Below the pieces are notes generated by a model. That model was not told the DNA's origin. It was given only the letters and a program-made list of their open reading frames with translations, and searched no databases. A program made the translations under genes and the position numbers. A stretch of 64,000 bases of DNA. Origin: Caballeronia peredens (GTDB lineage Bacteria; Pseudomonadota; Gammaproteobacteria; Burkholderiales; Burkholderiaceae). Of this stretch, positions 25,682-35,252 are shown piece after piece. The stretch lies in NCBI GenBank assembly GCA_001544595.2, contig FCOH02000012.1, positions 149,096 to 213,095 of the forward strand, written 5' to 3'. Position 1 is the first letter of the stretch. Each line of letters starts with the position of its first letter.

Positions 25682-26917
25682 ATGAAAAAGACTTTGACCG
25701 CTCTGGCATTGTCGCTGTCGCTCGCTTCCCCGCTTGCCTTCGCTCTGCCGACGGCGCAGCAAGTCGAGCAGTCGATGACGCAGGGCAACTGGCAGAAAGC
25801 GGATTCGCAACTGAGCGAAGTGCTCGACGCGCATCCGAAGAACGCGCACGCGCATTATCTGTACGCGCAGGTGCTCGATCGCGAAGGCCGTTACAGCGAT
25901 GCGCTGTCGCATCTGCAACAGGCGAAATCGCTCGATCCTTCGCTGAGTTTCACCGATCCGTCGCGCTTCGCGGCCACGCAGGCGCGCATTCAGTCGGACG
26001 CCACGCGGGCCAGCATTTCGCCGCGTTCGGACGGCGGCGCGAATACATCGACGGCGCAGAATCCGTTCAATCAGGGCACGCAGGGCAGTCCGGGGCAGTC
26101 GGCTGCGCCCGTCGAGAAACACGGCGTCGGCATGGGCGCGTGGATCGGCCTCGCGGTGCTGATCGGGGCGATCGCGCTCGTGTTGCGCTGGGGCTTGCGC
26201 CGGGCCCGCGCGCGCGACGACGACCGCGCCGGCGGCGACCGCCTCGCGCAGATCAAGCGCGCCACCGAACTCCTGAACGACGTACGCACGCTCAAGCTCG
26301 ACGTGCGGCTCTCCACCGCGCCCGGCCACGAGGCGCTGCTGCGCGACGTGGAAGGCGCGGAAACGCAATTGCGGCAGATGGTCGAGTCGATGTCGAATTC
26401 GAAGAATCCCGTGCCGCCCTATGCTATCGAGGACCTCGAAAATCAGGTCGCGAGTCTGAAGGCACGCGCCGAGGGGCGGCCGGATCCGAATGCGGCGCAA
26501 GCCGGCGCGCAAGGCGCATCGCCCTATGCGCAGGAAGCCGAGCACTTCGGGCGCGGCCAGCAGCCGTATCAGCAGCAAGGACCTTATCCGCCGAATGCGC
26601 CCTATCCGCCGCAGCAGGGGCAGCAGCCGCCCGTCATCATCCAGCAGGGCGGCGGCGGGTTCGGCGGCGGCATGGGCGGACTGCTGACCGGCGTGCTGCT
26701 CGGCGAAGCGTTGTCGCATGGGCGCGACCGCGTGATCGAACGCGAGGTGCCCGTCGATCGCCCCGTGCAGAACGATGGCGGCGGGCTCGATTTCGGCAAC
26801 AACAATAACAACGGCGGCGGCCTCGACCTCGGCAACGGCTCGAACGACTGGAACGATGGCGGCGGCGGTGGCGGCCTCGATCTCGGCAGCAACGACGACA
26901 GCTGGCGCGACACCTGA
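25682..26917 (+). CDS. membrane protein with TPR and Gly/Asn-rich tail
   Basis: A 411-residue protein from ATG 25682. A signal peptide ends ASPLAFA. Residues 25-110 form two to three TPR-like helices (NWQKADSQLSEVLDAHPKNA, HAHYLYAQVLDREGRYSDAL). A membrane helix (AWIGLAVLIGAIALVLRWGL) lies near residue 157, followed by a helical region and a Pro/Gln-rich stretch (YQQQGPYPPNAPYPPQQGQQ). The tail repeats GGGLDLGN-like units and Gly/Asn runs. The TPR part should face the periplasm and the tail the cytoplasm. It lies downstream of pspA and may be a membrane-stress partner; that link is inferred. Confidence 0.72.
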   Translation: MKKTLTALALSLSLASPLAFALPTAQQVEQSMTQGNWQKADSQLSEVLDAHPKNAHAHYLYAQVLDREGRYSDALSHLQQAKSLDPSLSFTDPSRFAATQARIQSDATRASISPRSDGGANTSTAQNPFNQGTQGSPGQSAAPVEKHGVGMGAWIGLAVLIGAIALVLRWGLRRARARDDDRAGGDRLAQIKRATELLNDVRTLKLDVRLSTAPGHEALLRDVEGAETQLRQMVESMSNSKNPVPPYAIEDLENQVASLKARAEGRPDPNAAQAGAQGASPYAQEAEHFGRGQQPYQQQGPYPPNAPYPPQQGQQPPVIIQQGGGGFGGGMGGLLTGVLLGEALSHGRDRVIEREVPVDRPVQNDGGGLDFGNNNNNGGGLDLGNGSNDWNDGGGGGGLDLGSNDDSWRDT

Positions 26918-26940
26918 TCCGCCGCCGCGCTCGCACGAAC

Positions 26941-26964
26941 GAAGGCCCCGCTCGCGGGGCCTTC
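26941..26964 (+). terminator. hairpin after the TPR protein gene
   Basis: A ten-base stem GAAGGCCCCG paired with CGGGGCCTTC around the loop CTCG. No T run follows, so it is a weaker candidate than the other terminators here. Confidence 0.5.
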
Positions 26965-27180
26965 GTCATGTGGGACACGTCGTTCGAACGCGCTCAGCCG
27001 CCGCCGCCGAGAAAGCGCAGCAGGCCCCACAGAAACTTGAAGAAGCCGACGATGAATTCCCAGACGCGTTCGAGCTGATCCCAGTTCGCGACGCGCAGAA
27101 GCACATTCAGGATCATGCCGGCGGGACCGCGCGGCGGCACAGCGGTGCGCGGTCGTGCATGGATGAAACGGCCATCGTAG

Positions 27181-27208
27181 AAAAAAGAAGGCGGCTCGCG
27201 CCGCCTTC
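27181..27208 (-). terminator. terminator after glgX
   Basis: The stem GAAGGCGGC/GCCGCCTTC with loop TCGC is followed on the minus strand by six T (27186-27181). It lies 50 bases past the glgX stop. Confidence 0.85.
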
Positions 27209-27257
27209 GATGTAATTGCAAAACCGCATCATAACCGGTCGCGCGACGCGGCCCGAA

Positions 27258-29468
27258 TCAGCCCTCCGCTTTCTTCTCCGCGTCCTCGGGCGGAATCTCG
27301 TCGGTGAGCGCTTCTTCGAGGCGCTTGAAAATGCGCCGCGTCGCGCCGCGCGGCTGCAGTGCGAACAGCAGCAAGGACCGGCCCGTCACCTGATAGACAT
27401 CGTGTGAATCGAATACCGCCAGTTCCTCGCGGATCGGCGCGTTCGTGTCGATCAGGCAGGTCCATTCGTCCGGGCCCGGAATATCGGGCAGCGTGAAATC
27501 GACCACGTCGTGATACGCGTTCACGACGAGAAGAAGCGTCGCGTCCGATGCCGGTTTGCGAATGCCCGTCGCCTGCGCCCGCCCGTCGATGACGAGACCG
27601 AAGCAGCGCATGTTCGGATCGTCCCATTGCTCCTGCGTGAGCACGTCGCCGCTCGGGCTCAGCCACTTGACGTCGGTGACCTGCAATTCGTCGCGGAATT
27701 CGCCTGTGAGAAAGCGCTGGCGACGCAGCACCGGCAGCGTGTGGCGCAGCGTCGTCAGCTTGCGCACGAACTCGGTGAGCGCGCGGCCGTCATCGTCGAT
27801 GTCCCAGTTGACCCAGCTGATGTCGTCGTCCTGACAGTACGCGTTGTTGTTGCCCTTCTGCGTGCGGCCGAATTCGTCGCCGGCGAGCATCATCGGCGTG
27901 CCTTGCGAGAACAGCAAGGTCGCGAGCATGTTGCGCTTCTGGCGCTCGCGCAGCGCGCGGATCTCCGGGTCGTCGGTCGGGCCTTCCACGCCGCAGTTCC
28001 ACGACTTGTTGTCCGAATGGCCGTCGTTGTTGTCCTCGCCGTTCGCCTCGTTGTGCTTCTCGTTGTACGAGACGAGATCGTTCAACGTGAAGCCGTCGTG
28101 CGCCGTGATGAAGTTCACGCTCGCCCACGGCCTGCGTCCGCGCTTGTTGAACTTGTCGCCGGATGCGGTCATGCGCGTCGCGAGTTCCGGGGCTTCGCCC
28201 TCGTCGCCCTTCCAGAAGCCGCGCACCGTGTCGCGATAGCGGTCATTCCACTCCGCCCAGCCCGGCGGAAAGCCGCCCACCTGATAGCCGCCGGGCCCGC
28301 AGTCCCACGGCTCGGCGATGAGCTTGACGGTCGAAAGAATCGGGTCCTGCCGGCAGCTGTCGAGAAAGCCGCCGCCTTCGTCGAAGCCGTAGGGCTCGCG
28401 GCCGAGAATCGTCGCGAGGTCAAAGCGGAAACCGTCGACGTTCATCTCCGTCACCCAATAGCGCAGGCTGTCGGTGACCATCTGCAGGACGCGCGGATGC
28501 GAAAGATTGAGCGTGTTGCCCGTGCCCGTATCGTTGATGTAGTAGCGCGGCTCCTCCGGCATGAGCCGGTAGTACGAAGCGTTGTCGATACCCTTGAACG
28601 ACAGCGTCGCGCCGAGTTCGTTGCCTTCGGCGGTGTGGTTGTAGACGACATCGAGGATCACTTCGAGGCCCGCCTCGTGCAGGCGGTCGACCATCTCCTT
28701 GAATTCGGCGATGGCGCCCGAGTCGCGCGCGAAAAAGCGCGGATCGGCGGCGAAAAAGCCGATGGTGTTGTAGCCCCAGTAGTTCGTCAGGCCCTTGTCG
28801 AGCAGATGGCTGTCGTTGACGAAGGTCTGGATCGGCATCAGCTCGACCGACGTCACGCCGAGGCTCTTGATGTACTCGACGACTTCCTTCTGGCCGAGGC
28901 CCTCGAAGGTGCCGCGCAAGTGCTCCGGAATCGCCGGATGCAGCTTCGTGTAGCCGCGCACGTGCGTCTCATAGAAGATCGTCTGCTCCCAGGGCACGCG
29001 CACGCGCGTCGGGTGCGTCCAGCTGAACGTCTGGTCGACGACTTCGCACTTCTGCATGAAGGGCGCACTGTCGCGCTCGTCGAAGGTGAGATCGTCGCCT
29101 TCGGCGCCGAGCGTGTAGCCGAACAAGGCAGGATCCCACTTCAACGTGCCGATGTGCGCCTTCGCGTACGGGTCGAGCAGCAGCTTGTTCGGATTGAAGC
29201 GGTGCCCGGCTTCCGGCTCGTACGGCCCGTGCACGCGATAACCGTAGACGGCGCCGGGCCTGAGGCCGTCGACGTAGACGTGCCAGACTTCGTCGGTGTA
29301 TTCGGGCAGTTCGATGCGCTGCGTTTCCTGCTCGCCCTTCTCGTCGAAAAGACACAGTTCGACCTTGGTCGCGTTCGCGGAAAACAGCGCGAAATTCACG
29401 CCTTTCCCGTCCCAGGTCGCGCCGAGCGGAAACGGGGAGCCTTCGGCAATGCGGAGTTCGTTCGGCAT
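27258..29468 (-). CDS. glgX: glycogen debranching enzyme GlgX
   Basis: A 736-residue GH13 enzyme, the usual length for GlgX. An N-terminal CBM48-type domain (RIAEGSPFPLGATWDGKGVN) precedes the barrel. Catalytic residues are visible: the nucleophile Asp in DGFRFDLATILGR, the acid Glu in VKLIAEPWDCGPGGYQVGGF, and the third acidic residue in TAHDGFTLNDLVSYNEKHN. The metal/substrate motif DVVYNHTAEGNE is present. It removes alpha-1,6 branches from limit dextrins in the cytosol during glycogen breakdown. No other glg or tre gene lies in the window, so it looks like an isolated glycogen gene here. The start codon is ATG 29468. Confidence 0.93.
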   Translation of the reverse strand: MPNELRIAEGSPFPLGATWDGKGVNFALFSANATKVELCLFDEKGEQETQRIELPEYTDEVWHVYVDGLRPGAVYGYRVHGPYEPEAGHRFNPNKLLLDPYAKAHIGTLKWDPALFGYTLGAEGDDLTFDERDSAPFMQKCEVVDQTFSWTHPTRVRVPWEQTIFYETHVRGYTKLHPAIPEHLRGTFEGLGQKEVVEYIKSLGVTSVELMPIQTFVNDSHLLDKGLTNYWGYNTIGFFAADPRFFARDSGAIAEFKEMVDRLHEAGLEVILDVVYNHTAEGNELGATLSFKGIDNASYYRLMPEEPRYYINDTGTGNTLNLSHPRVLQMVTDSLRYWVTEMNVDGFRFDLATILGREPYGFDEGGGFLDSCRQDPILSTVKLIAEPWDCGPGGYQVGGFPPGWAEWNDRYRDTVRGFWKGDEGEAPELATRMTASGDKFNKRGRRPWASVNFITAHDGFTLNDLVSYNEKHNEANGEDNNDGHSDNKSWNCGVEGPTDDPEIRALRERQKRNMLATLLFSQGTPMMLAGDEFGRTQKGNNNAYCQDDDISWVNWDIDDDGRALTEFVRKLTTLRHTLPVLRRQRFLTGEFRDELQVTDVKWLSPSGDVLTQEQWDDPNMRCFGLVIDGRAQATGIRKPASDATLLLVVNAYHDVVDFTLPDIPGPDEWTCLIDTNAPIREELAVFDSHDVYQVTGRSLLLFALQPRGATRRIFKRLEEALTDEIPPEDAEKKAEG

Positions 29469-29754
29469 GAGATGATGTGTTCGATGGGTTGAGCGCTTGT
29501 TGATGCGAAGCGTCGGGATGTTTCGGCGGCTTTGCGCGGCTTTGCGCGGTTTCGCGCAGCCCGGCGGCGCCAGCGGACCACGGGAAGCATTTCGCGTGCC
29601 CGCGAGCGACTGCGGCGCGCGGATTGCTCACAGGGCGTGAGCGCCGTCGCTCGGGCGCGCGCCGTCCTCTTCGCGTGTAAAACGTTCCTGCACGCTCAGG
29701 CGCGCCCTGCTCGCGCATCTCGTCACTTGTGTCGTCCGCTAAGGAGAACACGCC

Positions 29755-31140
29755 TTGTCCACGCGCCCCGATTCCGCCTCGACGAATTCCCGCATCAACG
29801 GCACGGCCGAGGAAAGTCGCGCGAACGGCCGCGCCCTGCGCGACGCCGTGCCCTTCGAGGCGCACGCCGACTGGACGCCCGCGCCGGACCGGCCGGACCC
29901 CGTCGAGCGCGTGCTGGCGGGCAACGCGGGCCGCCAGGAACGGCTGATTCCATTGCGCATGCAGCGCATGTCGGAGTCGCCGTTCGCGTTCCTGCGCGGT
30001 TCCGCGACTGTCATGGCGTGGGATCTGGCGCGTTCGCCGTCGATCGGGCACAACGTGATCATCGACGGTGACGCGCACGTCAACAATTTCGGCCTCTTTC
30101 GCACGCCGCGTCAGGACGTCGTGTTCGATCTGAACGATTTCGACGAAACGCTCGTCGGTCCGTGGGAATGGGATCTGAAGCGGCTGACGGCGAGCATCAA
30201 CGTCGCGGCCCGCGAGAACGGCGTCGACGCCGCCGGACGCGAGCGCGCCGTGCGCTCGGCCTGCGCGGCTTATCGCACGACCATGGCCGATCTCTGGCAG
30301 GTGAGCCCGTACGATCTCTGGCAGTTGCGCTCGTACGCAAGCGCGCTGCACATGGACGCGCCGACCCGGCTCGACGCCGAGGAAAAAGCGACCATCGAAC
30401 GCACGGTCGAACGGGCGATGAAGCGCTCGCACGCGACGATGCTCGCCAAGGTCGCCGAGCCCGCCGGCAAGAGCTATCGCTTCAAGGTCGATCCGCCGAT
30501 CCTCACGCAACTCGACGCGGCCGAGAAAAACCACGTGATCGACGGATTGCAGGCGTATCTGCAGACCATCGCGGGCGAGTGGCGCATGATGCTCGAGCGC
30601 TATGACGTCGTGGATGTCGCGCATCGGGTCGTGGGCGTCGGCAGCGTCGGCACACGCGCGTATCTCGTGCTGATGCAAAGCCGCGCGCTCGGCGATCCGC
30701 TTTTCATTCAGGTGAAGGAAGGCATCGTGCCCGCCGCGGCGCCCTTCGTGCCGCCGCTGCCGGAACCGTTGCGCCATCAGGGACGACGCGTCGTGCACGG
30801 CCAGCGGCTCATGCAGAGTTCCTCCGACGCCCTGCTCGGCTGGACGACCATCTCCGGCCGCGATTTCTACGTACGCCAGATGAAACAGATCCGCGGCTCG
30901 ATTCCGGTCGACTGGCTGCACGGCGCGACCTTCGATTTCTACGCGTGGTGTCTGGGACTGCTGCTCGCGCGCGCCCACGCGCGTACCGGCGACGCCGCGC
31001 TCATCGCAGGATACTGCGGCAACTCGGACAAGCTCGACGCAGCCTATGCGTCGTGGGCCGAGCGCTACGGCTCGCAGACGGTGGCCGACCACGCCGCGTT
31101 CTGCGCGGCGATCAGCGTTGGCCGCGTCAAGACGTCATGA
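29755..31140 (+). CDS. DUF2252-family protein, TTG start
   Basis: A 461-residue soluble protein of the DUF2252 group. It carries the motif [15 protein letters not shown] with the kinase-like phrase [20 protein letters not shown], and [13 protein letters not shown] followed by PLFIQVKE. These are reminiscent of an aminoglycoside-phosphotransferase-like fold, in which GDxHxxN and DFD correspond to catalytic and metal-binding loops. The activity is unproven. The start is TTG 29755, chosen because AAGGAG lies nine bases upstream and no suitable ATG is near. It is divergent from glgX. Confidence 0.78.
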   Translation: MSTRPDSASTNSRINGTAEESRANGRALRDAVPFEAHADWTPAPDRPDPVERVLAGNAGRQERLIPLRMQRMSESPFAFLRGSATVMAWDLARSPSIGHNVIIDGDAHVNNFGLFRTPRQDVVFDLNDFDETLVGPWEWDLKRLTASINVAARENGVDAAGRERAVRSACAAYRTTMADLWQVSPYDLWQLRSYASALHMDAPTRLDAEEKATIERTVERAMKRSHATMLAKVAEPAGKSYRFKVDPPILTQLDAAEKNHVIDGLQAYLQTIAGEWRMMLERYDVVDVAHRVVGVGSVGTRAYLVLMQSRALGDPLFIQVKEGIVPAAAPFVPPLPEPLRHQGRRVVHGQRLMQSSSDALLGWTTISGRDFYVRQMKQIRGSIPVDWLHGATFDFYAWCLGLLLARAHARTGDAALIAGYCGNSDKLDAAYASWAERYGSQTVADHAAFCAAISVGRVKTS

Positions 31141-31315
31141 AGACGACGGCATCGAGGCAGACGCCCGGCGACGCGCAGTCGAATTGACTATCATTGACGC
31201 AGTCCGCAACGAAACTGCGTTCGCGCACGTTTCGCGGCCGAGTCAATGGCATAGCCCTTGCTGCCGCTCTAACCCGCAAAATCCCGTTTCTAACTTCTAC
31301 TGGAGGAAGCCGCGC

Positions 31316-31759
31316 ATGAGCATGATCGAGGAATTCAAGAACTTCGCCCTGAAGGGCAACGTCATGGACCTCGCGGTCGGTGTGATCATCGGCGGCGCCT
31401 TTTCGACGATCGTCAACTCCGTCGTCAAGGATTTGATCATGCCGGTGGTCGGGCTGGCCACCGGCGGTCTCGACTTTTCCAACCTCTTCATCAAGCTCGG
31501 ACCGATACCGCCAACCTTCAAGGGCAATCCCGATTCATACAAGGACCTGCAGACCGCGGGCGTCGCCGTGTTCGGCTACGGCTCGTTCATCACCGTGCTG
31601 ATCAACTTCATCATCCTTGCGTTCATCATCTTTTTGATGGTCAAGTTCATCAACAATCTGCGCAAGCCGTCCGAAAACGCGCCGCCGCCCGCGACGCCCG
31701 AAGACGTACTGCTCCTGCGCGAGATCCGCGACGAACTCAAGAACGCGCCGCGCGTCTAG
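31316..31759 (+). CDS. mscL: large-conductance mechanosensitive channel MscL
   Basis: A 147-residue channel with the MscL hallmarks: the N-terminal [20 protein letters not shown], the pore helix [20 protein letters not shown], a periplasmic loop of about 40 residues, TM2 ([20 protein letters not shown]) and a cytoplasmic bundle ending [15 protein letters not shown]. It opens under membrane tension to release solutes during hypo-osmotic shock. The start at 31316 follows TGGAGG. It is monocistronic, with a hairpin behind it. Confidence 0.95.
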   Translation: MSMIEEFKNFALKGNVMDLAVGVIIGGAFSTIVNSVVKDLIMPVVGLATGGLDFSNLFIKLGPIPPTFKGNPDSYKDLQTAGVAVFGYGSFITVLINFIILAFIIFLMVKFINNLRKPSENAPPPATPEDVLLLREIRDELKNAPRV

Positions 31760-32077
31760 ACGGGCAAACCCGCCGACTGTCCCGGGAACCCGCGCGGCGC
31801 GCGCGGGTCTTCGGTGAATGCACCCACCCGTTGGTGCGCCCCCCCGCTTTTTTCTTTACGAAAGCTATTCGCGCGGGTAGCAGCAGGACTATTATTGAGA
31901 TAGATGCTCAGAGGGAAGCCAAGCGGGCCGCCAAACGGTCATCGGCACGAAACGTGCGCCACGGATGTGCATCGGCAGATGCCGGTCGCAACATACGATG
32001 GCCCGAATCACCGTGACCTATTCACATCGATGCGCTATAAAAGATCGACGTGCGGCGCGCAAGACGGGAGTGGCCGC
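31760..32077. other. region between mscL and the next gene
   Basis: It contains a hairpin with arms ACCCGCGC/GCGCGGGT (31788-31808) after mscL, with only a short T-poor tail, so termination is uncertain. A pyrimidine-rich tract and AT-rich sequence (31848-31900) follow. No gene is supported. Confidence 0.4.
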
Positions 32078-32569
32078 ATGAGGACGCTGCGTTTCTTGCA
32101 ATTCTTTTTCAGGCGAGTTTTTATGTCCTTCCCGAAAAAGCGTAAACGCGTGAAGGCCGATGGCGACGAGTCTTTTCTCGCCGTGCTGAGGCATTTCAGG
32201 CCGTTTGGTCAGCTGGATACCAAGATCGCCCGGGCTCGCGCTCAGGACGAGCCGGTGCTCTATGCACACGTTCTGCCGGGGCTCGATGTCCTGCTATGCA
32301 GCGTGCGCGGTGCGCAGCCGCCGTATCCGGCCATCGACGAACTGCACCGGCGCTGTGTCGAGTCGATCACCAACGCACTCGAACAGCCGCTCGACGGGCT
32401 CGAGAACGGCGGCTACTGGTACGAGGCGAACGGATTCGGCTTCCTGGTGTTCGCGAGCCGCGCCCGCGCGCAGATCCTGAGCGAATTCGGCGCGACCGTA
32501 TCGGCACGCAGGCGCCGCGGCGCGCGCCGTCAGGACGCGGGCGATGCGGCCTCGCGGCCGTTGCGTTGA
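32078..32569 (+). CDS. hypothetical protein, 163 aa
   Basis: A 163-residue protein from ATG 32078, with GGAG seven bases upstream. An in-frame ATG at 32123 would remove 15 hydrophobic residues (MRTLRFLQFFFRR). The rest is soluble: a basic start (PKKRKRVKADGDES), a core with QDEPVLYAHVLPGLDVLLC and GYWYEANGFGFLVFAS, and an Arg/Ala tail. The family is not recognised. It might be a small regulator or a remnant domain. No partner genes adjoin. Confidence 0.5.
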   Translation: MRTLRFLQFFFRRVFMSFPKKRKRVKADGDESFLAVLRHFRPFGQLDTKIARARAQDEPVLYAHVLPGLDVLLCSVRGAQPPYPAIDELHRRCVESITNALEQPLDGLENGGYWYEANGFGFLVFASRARAQILSEFGATVSARRRRGARRQDAGDAASRPLR

Positions 32570-32822
32570 TTCTTCTCCGGACGTTCCCGGTTTCACGCGA
32601 TCCACACCATGCACGGGCCTCGATTTCGAGGCCCGGCGCGTTTTCTGGCGCCGGATGCTTGCACTGCGCGCAAACCCCGACTACTCCACCGCGCTTTCAT
32701 ATCCTTTAATGAAAGCCACGCGCCCGTACCGTTGATGGCGCGCGCCTTGCTGCATCGACATCGAAAGCTTTCCGCGACGAAGCCGTCGCACTGGCCGATC
32801 TCATCATTACAAGGAGAACACC

Positions 32823-33029
32823 ATGTCGGAACACGTCTACAAGCAGATCGAACTCACCGGCTCCTCGCCGCAGTCGAGCGACGACGCCGTGCGCGTCGCG
32901 CTGGCGAAGGCATCGAAGACGCTGCGCAACATGCACTGGTTCGAAGTCGTGGAAACGCGCGGACATATCGAGGACGGCAAAGTCCTCCACTGGCAGGTGA
33001 CGATCAAGGTGGGACTGCGTATCGACTGA
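32823..33029 (+). CDS. dodecin family flavin-binding protein
   Basis: A 68-residue dodecin. The pattern [40 protein letters not shown] and [13 protein letters not shown] matches the beta-alpha-beta-beta fold that assembles into a hollow dodecamer binding flavins or CoA. The tryptophan in MHWFEV stacks on flavin in known dodecins. It has its own AAGGAG ribosome-binding site and a strong terminator behind it, so it is monocistronic. Confidence 0.9.
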   Translation: MSEHVYKQIELTGSSPQSSDDAVRVALAKASKTLRNMHWFEVVETRGHIEDGKVLHWQVTIKVGLRID

Positions 33030-33049
33030 CGCATCGGTCCGGACCATGA

Positions 33050-33088
33050 AAAAACCGCGCTTGGCATCGCTGCAAAGCGCGGTTTTTC
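33050..33088. terminator. bidirectional terminator between dodecin and BMP genes
   Basis: A 13-base stem (AAAAACCGCGCTT and its complement) with a 12-base loop and T on both strands. It lies between two convergent genes. Confidence 0.85.
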
Positions 33089-33109
33089 CTGGCGCGACCT
33101 ACACGCGAT

Positions 33110-34195
33110 TTACTTCGGCAGCGAGCCGTCCACGCCTTCCACGTACCAGTTGATGCGTTGCAGTTCCGGGTCGGACAGCGTCTTGCCGGCCGGCACCTTC
33201 TCCGCGCCCGACTGATCCTTGATCGGGCCGCTGAACACATCCCACTTGCCGGTGTGCAGTTCGTCACGCTTGGCGGCGACCGCCTGCATCGCCTTCGCGG
33301 GAATCACGCCGCTGTTCAGGTCTTCGAGATCCACGGCCTTCTGCGGGATGCCGAGCCACACCGGATCGTTCTTCCACTTGCCGTCGAGCACCTGCTGGAT
33401 CACGTCGTTGTAATACACGCCCCAGTGTGCGACCACCGAGCCCAGATGCGCATTCGGGCCGAACTTCTTCATGTTCGAATCCCAGCCGAATGCGTAGACG
33501 TGCTTCTCGTTCGCCGTGTTGAGCGTCGCGTTGGAGTCGGTGTTCTGCAGGAGCACGTCGGCGCCCTGGCCGATCAGCGTTTCCGCCGCCTGCTTCTCCT
33601 TGCCCGGATCGAACCAGCTGTTGATCCAGATGACCTTCGTGTGAATCTTCGGATTCACGGAGCGCGCGCCCATCGTGTAGGCGTTGATGTTGCGCACCAC
33701 TTCGGGAATCGGCACCGACGCCACGAAGCCGAGCGTGTTGGTCTTCGTCACATAACCGGCGGCGACGCCCGCGAGATACGCGCCCTGATACATGCGCACG
33801 TCATAGGTGCCGAAGTTCTTGGCCTTCTTGAAGCCCGTCGCCGTCAGGAAGATGGTGTCGGGGAAATCCTTCGCGACCTTCAGCGCGAAATCCTGATAGC
33901 CGAAGCTCGTCGCGAAGATGACCTTGTTGCCCTTGTTCGCCAGATCGCGGAACACGCGCTCCGAGTCCGCCGATTCCGGCACGTTCTCCACGCGCGTGAT
34001 CTTGATCTTGCTGCCGAACTTCGCTTCGGCTTCCTTGCTGCCGGCATCGTGCGCGAAGGTCCAGCCCGCATCGCCCGGATTGGCCAGATAGACGAACGCG
34101 ACGCCCGGCGCGTCGGCGGCCCGCGCGCTCAACGCGGCGACCGTGGCGGACAGCGCGACGGTCGCCGTGATCGCCTTCAGCCATGGTTTATTCAT
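33110..34195 (-). CDS. BMP-family ABC substrate-binding protein (purine/nucleoside)
   Basis: A 361-residue periplasmic binding protein of the BMP (basic membrane protein/PnrA) family. A signal peptide ends ALSARA before ADAPGV. Landmarks are VAFVYLANPGDAGWTFAHDA, FATSFGYQDFALKVAKDFPD and LGFVASVPIPEVVRNINAY, typical of purine-nucleoside or purine-base binders. It is the last gene of the leftward ABC operon of ATPase, two permeases and this binder, 114 bases after the permease at 34310. In the setting of the urate genes it probably captures a purine or nucleoside. Confidence 0.87.
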   Translation of the reverse strand: MNKPWLKAITATVALSATVAALSARAADAPGVAFVYLANPGDAGWTFAHDAGSKEAEAKFGSKIKITRVENVPESADSERVFRDLANKGNKVIFATSFGYQDFALKVAKDFPDTIFLTATGFKKAKNFGTYDVRMYQGAYLAGVAAGYVTKTNTLGFVASVPIPEVVRNINAYTMGARSVNPKIHTKVIWINSWFDPGKEKQAAETLIGQGADVLLQNTDSNATLNTANEKHVYAFGWDSNMKKFGPNAHLGSVVAHWGVYYNDVIQQVLDGKWKNDPVWLGIPQKAVDLEDLNSGVIPAKAMQAVAAKRDELHTGKWDVFSGPIKDQSGAEKVPAGKTLSDPELQRINWYVEGVDGSLPK

Positions 34196-34309
34196 TGTGA
34201 TTCTCCTGGTCGATGTTGTATGTGAAACGAAAACCTGTGCGTGGCCCGCGCCAGTTTCGTCGGTCAAAAAGAACAGCGAAACGTCGGCGCGGCGTCGAAA
34301 CAACAGCGC

Positions 34310-35239
34310 TCAGCTCGCCGCGAAAAAAGGCTTGCCGAGCGACGCGGGCGCGTTCAGCTTGATCGTGTTCGGATTGCGCGAAATGAGCACGAGCACGACG
34401 ATGGTCGCGATATACGGCAGCATCGCGAGAAATTGCGTCGGCACGGGCACGCCGATCGCCTGCGCGTAGAACTGCAGCGCCATCACGGCGCCGAAGAGCA
34501 ATGCGCCGATCAGCAGGCGCCCGGGCCGCCACGTCGCGAACACGACGAGCGCGAGCGCGATCCAGCCGCGCCCCGAAGTCAGTTGCTCCTGCCAGACGTG
34601 CAGATAGACGATCGAGTAATAGCCGCCCGCGATGCCCGCCATCGCGCCGCCGAAGAGCGTCGCGCCGTAGCGCACGCCGACTACGGGAAAGCCCACCGAA
34701 TGAGCGACCGCCGGCGATTCGCCGACCGAGCGCAGCACGAGGCCCGCGCGCGTCTTGTACAGGAACCAGCCGATCACGCCGAACATGATGAACGCGAGAT
34801 AGCCGAGCGGCGTGAGCGAGAAGATCGCGGGGCCGAGCACGGGGATCGACGAGAGACCGGGAATCGGCATCACCTCGATGCTCGCGCGCACCGCCGCCGA
34901 CGTGTACGGCTTGCCGACATACGCCGAAAAGCCGATGCCGAAGATCGTGAGTGACAGGCCTGTTGCAACCTGATTGGCGAGCATCGTGATCGTGAGAAAG
35001 CCGAACAGCAGCGACATGGCGAGCCCGGCGAATACCGACGCGACGATGCCGAGCCACGGATTGCCGGTGATCGCGGTGACCGCGTAGCCGCTCACGGCGC
35101 CCATCAGCATCATGCCTTCGACGCCCAGGTTGAGCACGCCCGACTTTTCCGCGACGAGTTCGCCCGCGCCCGCGTACATCAGCGGGATGGCCGCCACGAC
35201 GGCGCTCGAGGCGAGATTGCTGGCTTGATTGAGGTCCAT
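34310..35239 (-). CDS. ABC transporter permease, purine/nucleoside type
   Basis: A 309-residue inner-membrane permease. It follows the branched-chain permease type (BPD_transp_2): [18 protein letters not shown] at residues 31-48 and about eight to nine helices through [19 protein letters not shown]. The signature [11 protein letters not shown] lies in the conserved loop near the ATPase. It pairs with the second permease at 35253, 13 bases upstream. Together they should form the pore for the BMP-bound substrate. Confidence 0.85.
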   Translation of the reverse strand: MDLNQASNLASSAVVAAIPLMYAGAGELVAEKSGVLNLGVEGMMLMGAVSGYAVTAITGNPWLGIVASVFAGLAMSLLFGFLTITMLANQVATGLSLTIFGIGFSAYVGKPYTSAAVRASIEVMPIPGLSSIPVLGPAIFSLTPLGYLAFIMFGVIGWFLYKTRAGLVLRSVGESPAVAHSVGFPVVGVRYGATLFGGAMAGIAGGYYSIVYLHVWQEQLTSGRGWIALALVVFATWRPGRLLIGALLFGAVMALQFYAQAIGVPVPTQFLAMLPYIATIVVLVLISRNPNTIKLNAPASLGKPFFAAS

Positions 35240-35252
35240 TTTTCGTTGCCTT

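Noticed and set aside
26994..27221. A 75-codon minus-strand frame after the TPR protein gene
   Set aside because: It overlaps the glgX terminator hairpin at its start and has no ribosome-binding site. A shorter version (27116 start, 40 codons) is hydrophobic but equally unsupported.
27510..29492. A long plus-strand open frame opposite glgX
   Set aside because: Antisense shadow of a complete GH13 gene; composition is Arg/Val/Ala-rich with no recognisable motif.
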